Below are positions 6,652 to 9,002 of a stretch of 9,002 nt of DNA, one piece after another; within the stretch, counting starts at the first letter, position 1; each line of letters begins with the position of its first letter. The stretch is taken from the NCBI GenBank assembly GCA_020432595.1, contig JAGQGA010000123.1:1771-10772 (forward strand). The letters run 5' to 3'. The notes beneath the pieces are model-generated. The model searched no databases. It was not told the origin of the DNA and was given only the letters and a program-made list of their open reading frames with translations. The position numbers and the translations under genes are program-made. This DNA comes from Anaerolineales bacterium. GTDB lineage: Bacteria > Chloroflexota > Anaerolineae > Promineifilales > Promineifilaceae.

Positions 6652-7122
6652 ATGTTGTATGACAGAATTGTGGTGCTGCTGGCGGAAAGCGGCGTGGCGT
6701 TTGAGATTTTGCACCATGAGGTGATTCGCACGGCGGCAGATGCGGAGCGGGCGGTGCCGGGGCTGGTGGATCATCTGGTGAAAACGGTGGCGTTCCAGAT
6801 CAAGGATGGGGCGTATGTGCTGGCGGGGGTGCCAGCGCGGGCGCGGATTGACTATAAGCAGCTGGCGGATTTGCTGGGGGTGAATCGCCGCCTGCTGCGT
6901 AGTTTGTCGCCGGAGCAGGTGGAGGAAGAATTGGGTTTTGAAGTGGGCGGCGTGGGGCCGTTCCCCGTCGTAGATGGAATGCAAATCTATTTTGACAGCA
7001 CGCTGGCGGGGGCGGGGCGGATTTATTGCGGCAGTGGCCTGAATACCCGCACGGTGGCAATGCAGTTTGCCGATTTGCTGGCGGTGTCGGGTGGGGATTT
7101 GGTGGCGATTACGAAGGATTAG
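6652..7122 (+). CDS. YbaK/EbsC-family aminoacyl-tRNA deacylase, 156 aa
   Basis: Small cytoplasmic editing-domain protein of the YbaK/ProX family; characterised members hydrolyse mischarged tRNAs such as Cys-tRNA(Pro) or Ala-tRNA(Pro). The sequence shows the N-terminal helix and strand with a HHEV segment, the conserved lysine in LVKTVAF (K44, matching the catalytic lysine of YbaK), the following GVPARARIDYKQL block, a GPF motif and a glycine-rich CGSGLNTRT turn near the C terminus. Length is typical (about 150-165 aa). The frame remains open to a TTG at 6628, but that lies inside the palindromic hairpin, so ATG 6652 is preferred. No Shine-Dalgarno is seen before it, so the start is uncertain or the message nearly leaderless. 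The stop is 8 nt before the serine hydrolase gene, suggesting co-transcription. tRNA specificity cannot be decided. Confidence 0.85.
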   Translation: MLYDRIVVLLAESGVAFEILHHEVIRTAADAERAVPGLVDHLVKTVAFQIKDGAYVLAGVPARARIDYKQLADLLGVNRRLLRSLSPEQVEEELGFEVGGVGPFPVVDGMQIYFDSTLAGAGRIYCGSGLNTRTVAMQFADLLAVSGGDLVAITKD

Positions 7123-7130
7123 ACCAAGTT

Positions 7131-8498
7131 ATGAATCACGAACAGTTGCACAAGATGGTTGAGCAGTTGATGGGGGAAACGGCCGTTCCTGGCGCGTGTG
7201 TGGGTGTTTTGCAAAACGGGGAAACCCACGTCGCTGGCTTTGGCGTGACCAACGTCAATCACCCGCTCGACGTGACCGCCGACACCCTGTTCCAAATAGG
7301 CTCCATTACCAAAACCTACACCGCCACCCTGCTGCTGCGGCTGGTGGAGCTGGGCAAGCTGGATTTGGATGCGCCGCTGCTAACCTATTTGCCCGATTTC
7401 CGCGTGGGGGATGAGACGGTGGCGGGGCAGGTGCGGGTGCGGGACTTGCTCACCCATACGGCCGGCTGGGTGGGCGACCATTTTATTGACACCGGCAGCG
7501 GCGGCGATGCCAACCGCCACTATGCTGCTTCGATGGCCGGACTACCCCAACTGGCACCGCCCGGCACCCATTTTTCTTACAACAACGCCAGCTTTTCCCT
7601 GGCCGGACATCTCATCGAAACCGTCACCGATATGAGCTATGAGGCGGCGATGCAGCAATACATTTTTGACCCACTGGGGCTAAACCACAGCTATTTTTAC
7701 GCCGGGGACGTGATGACCCACCGCTTTGCCGTTGGGCATCGGGTGACGGAGAACGGAGCCGAGGTGCAAACGCCGTGGCCGCTGCCCCGCGCCGTCCACG
7801 CTGCCGGGGCGATTTGCTGCTCGGTAGGCGACCTGCTGCGCTATGCCCAGTTCCATCTGAATAACGGCGCGTTGGCCGCAACGCCGACGGCCGACGGGGT
7901 GCAGTTGATTGCTGCCGACACGATCCGGGAAATGCGGACAGCCCAATTTGCCGTGGGGGACATGATGGAGGCGATTGGGCTGGCCTGGTTTTTGGACAGC
8001 GTGGACGGGGTGCAGACGGCCAGCCACGGTGGGGCGACGGTGGGGCAGTTGTCGCTGCTGCTGCTGGTGCCGGAGCGCCAATTTGCCCTGGCGATTGTGA
8101 CGAATGCGGATTATGGGCGGGTGCTGACGAAGGAACTGAGTCGCTGGATGCTGGGGCATTATTTGGGGCTGCACGTGGCGGAGCCAGAACCGATTGAACT
8201 GCCGGAGGAGGCGTTAAAACCGTTAGTGGGGGTGTATAAACGGCCGTTTCAAGACGTAACGTTGGGGTGGGAAAACGGCCGTTTATCCCTCGCCGTCACC
8301 TTTAAACAACCCTTCCCCACAGCCGATACCCCCTTGCCACCGCCATTACCCCCCGCGCCATTAACCCCCATCGCCCCCGACCGCTTTGTGGTGCTGGAAG
8401 GGCCGATGAAACACCAGCTTGCCAGCATCATTCGCCAGTCGGATGGGTCGGTGGGGTGGCTGCGCTATGGGGGGCGGATTCATCAAGTCTGTATTTAG
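7131..8498 (+). CDS. Serine hydrolase, beta-lactamase/PBP4* (class C-like) family, 455 aa
   Basis: Enzyme with the penicillin-recognising serine hydrolase fold; family members act as esterases, D-amino-acid peptidases or peptidoglycan carboxypeptidases, and the substrate is unknown here. The catalytic triad motifs are present: SxxK as SITK (S58-K61), YxN as YNN (Y150, N152), and HxG as HGG (H299-G301). DLLTHTAG, a strong family marker, starts at D105. A C-terminal beta-rich domain (about 360-455) carries a proline-rich insertion near residues 395-417. No signal peptide or membrane anchor is visible, so a cytoplasmic enzyme is likely. ATG 7131 was chosen because the open frame upstream overlaps the deacylase gene; AAGGA lies 12 nt upstream, a rather long spacing. 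True beta-lactamase activity is unlikely to be its main role. Confidence 0.92.
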   Translation: MNHEQLHKMVEQLMGETAVPGACVGVLQNGETHVAGFGVTNVNHPLDVTADTLFQIGSITKTYTATLLLRLVELGKLDLDAPLLTYLPDFRVGDETVAGQVRVRDLLTHTAGWVGDHFIDTGSGGDANRHYAASMAGLPQLAPPGTHFSYNNASFSLAGHLIETVTDMSYEAAMQQYIFDPLGLNHSYFYAGDVMTHRFAVGHRVTENGAEVQTPWPLPRAVHAAGAICCSVGDLLRYAQFHLNNGALAATPTADGVQLIAADTIREMRTAQFAVGDMMEAIGLAWFLDSVDGVQTASHGGATVGQLSLLLLVPERQFALAIVTNADYGRVLTKELSRWMLGHYLGLHVAEPEPIELPEEALKPLVGVYKRPFQDVTLGWENGRLSLAVTFKQPFPTADTPLPPPLPPAPLTPIAPDRFVVLEGPMKHQLASIIRQSDGSVGWLRYGGRIHQVCI

Positions 8499-8880
8499 CT
8501 GAAGAGCAAGTGGTAGGTGATACGTCTGATCTATGACAATAATTACCTACCGCAGCAAATGTTTTGTTGAATGAGAAGTTTTTGCGTAACCAATTCTTGC
8601 CTTTGAGCCAAATGTCCTCAACCGGATTTTGCTCAGGCGCATTGGAAGCAAAGAGGATACAGGTGACGGGCCATTCTTCTTCCGGCAAGCCAGTATTAAT
8701 CACCATGAGATCGTCCTGCATTTCAGCATAGCTGATGATAGCTTGCCCCATCCTATTGCTGACAAACTGTTCAGACACATTTAATAACCCCGTAATGGTT
8801 TGAGGTGTCATACGAGATTGTAACATTTTGACACTCAAGGCTCTTTTGATTTCCCGAGAGTCGGTTGCTATGTTAATCAT
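8428..8880 (-). pseudogene. Decayed IS630-family transposase (internally deleted, frameshifted)
   Basis: From ATG at 8880 a 150-codon frame begins with an IS630-type helix-turn-helix region (EIKRALSVKM, then LLNVSEQFVSN). It then jumps at about 8752-8758 to the C-terminal catalytic part containing the signature APEQNPVEDIW, with the last DDE glutamate. Full-length relatives have roughly 200 residues between these parts, so the first catalytic Asp region is gone. Just after the junction the sequence for DGASYH, the second-Asp motif, is readable in another frame; a 4-nt CAGC (8734-8731) replaces a codon, so a 1-nt insertion restores the YAEMQ frame. Similarity ends at NKTF (about 8560). The remaining tail runs antisense into the serine hydrolase gene and is meaningless. 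Inactive. Family recognition is from memory of IS630 proteins. Confidence 0.8.
8512..8551. repeat. Imperfect inverted repeat after the serine hydrolase gene
   Basis: GGTAGGTGAT (8512-8521) pairs with ATTACCTACC (8542-8551) at nine of ten positions around a 20-nt loop, starting 13 nt after the stop. No T-tract follows. It could protect or end the transcript. It might also be a degenerate member of the heptad family, since AGCAAGT, GGTAGGT and GATACGT run in phase from 8506. Confidence 0.4.
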
Positions 8881-8950
8881 ATCATCTCAAGTGGTCATCT
8901 GATTTTCCTGATTGCACAGTATAATCTCGACTTTAGCAGCTTAAAAATTG

Positions 8951-8987
8951 AATAGAAAAAAGAAAAAAAGAAGGCCAAAGAAGCCTT
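8951..8987 (-). terminator. Candidate minus-strand Rho-independent terminator
   Basis: AAGGC (8971-8975) and GCCTT (8983-8987) form a 5-bp stem with a 7-nt loop. Read on the minus strand it is followed by a long T-rich run (8970-8955). It would end a minus-strand gene lying to the right of the window, upstream of the transposase remnant. Confidence 0.45.
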
Positions 8988-9002
8988 GGTGATTATCAAG
9001 TG

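Noticed and set aside
7026..7130. Upstream ATG extending the serine hydrolase into the deacylase gene
   Set aside because: It would overlap the deacylase by about 97 nt; ATG 7131 gives a normal N-terminus before the SITK motif.
8900..8960. Terminal inverted repeat of the IS630-like element
   Set aside because: The stretch around GACTTTAGCAGCTTAAAAATTG looks like an IS end, but no matching repeat was found near 8500-8570, so the boundary cannot be supported.

Overview
The window is GC-rich bacterial chromosome with long intact metabolic and transport genes, no rRNA or tRNA, no CRISPR array and no phage genes. Two features are unlike an ordinary proteobacterial or bacillus genome. One is a highly iterated palindrome, AACGGCCGTT (11 exact copies in 9 kb). 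The other is a set of intergenic heptanucleotide tandem repeats folded into inverted repeats, resembling the HIP1 and STRR repeats of cyanobacteria. With the gene content (SERCA-like P-type ATPase, xanthine-dehydrogenase-type subunit, serine beta-lactamase-like hydrolase), this suggests a Chloroflexota (Anaerolineae-like) or cyanobacterium-like environmental bacterium. That assignment is inference, at modest confidence.

Layout. Positions 1-2703 (minus strand) hold one nearly complete P-type cation ATPase of the Ca2+/SERCA type, cut by the left edge; it is the largest gene here. Positions 2704-3330 are a divergent intergenic region. It holds a possible 59-aa single-TM small ORF abutting the ATPase, promoter-like sequences for both directions, a perfect 10-bp hairpin with U-tract on the minus strand, a polypurine tract, one copy of the palindrome and a 28-bp heptad-repeat hairpin. 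From 3331 to 8498 four plus-strand genes follow: an EamA/DMT drug-metabolite exporter, an orphan molybdopterin-binding subunit of the xanthine dehydrogenase family, a YbaK/EbsC aminoacyl-tRNA deacylase, and a beta-lactamase-family serine hydrolase. Heptad or palindromic elements sit in the first two gaps; only 8 nt separate the last two genes. Positions 8428-8880 (minus) hold a decayed IS630-type transposase with its middle deleted and a 1-nt frameshift. A minus-strand terminator-like hairpin at the right edge probably ends a gene outside the window.

How the genes work together. The ATPase and EamA protein are unrelated membrane transporters firing in opposite directions. The deacylase and serine hydrolase are probably co-transcribed, with no obvious functional link. 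The molybdopterin subunit lacks the FAD and 2Fe-2S partners normally encoded beside it, so it must use subunits encoded elsewhere or be an isolated paralogue. No new multigene defence or biosynthetic system is evident. The most interesting signals are the repeat architecture and the altered ion-site residues of the ATPase.
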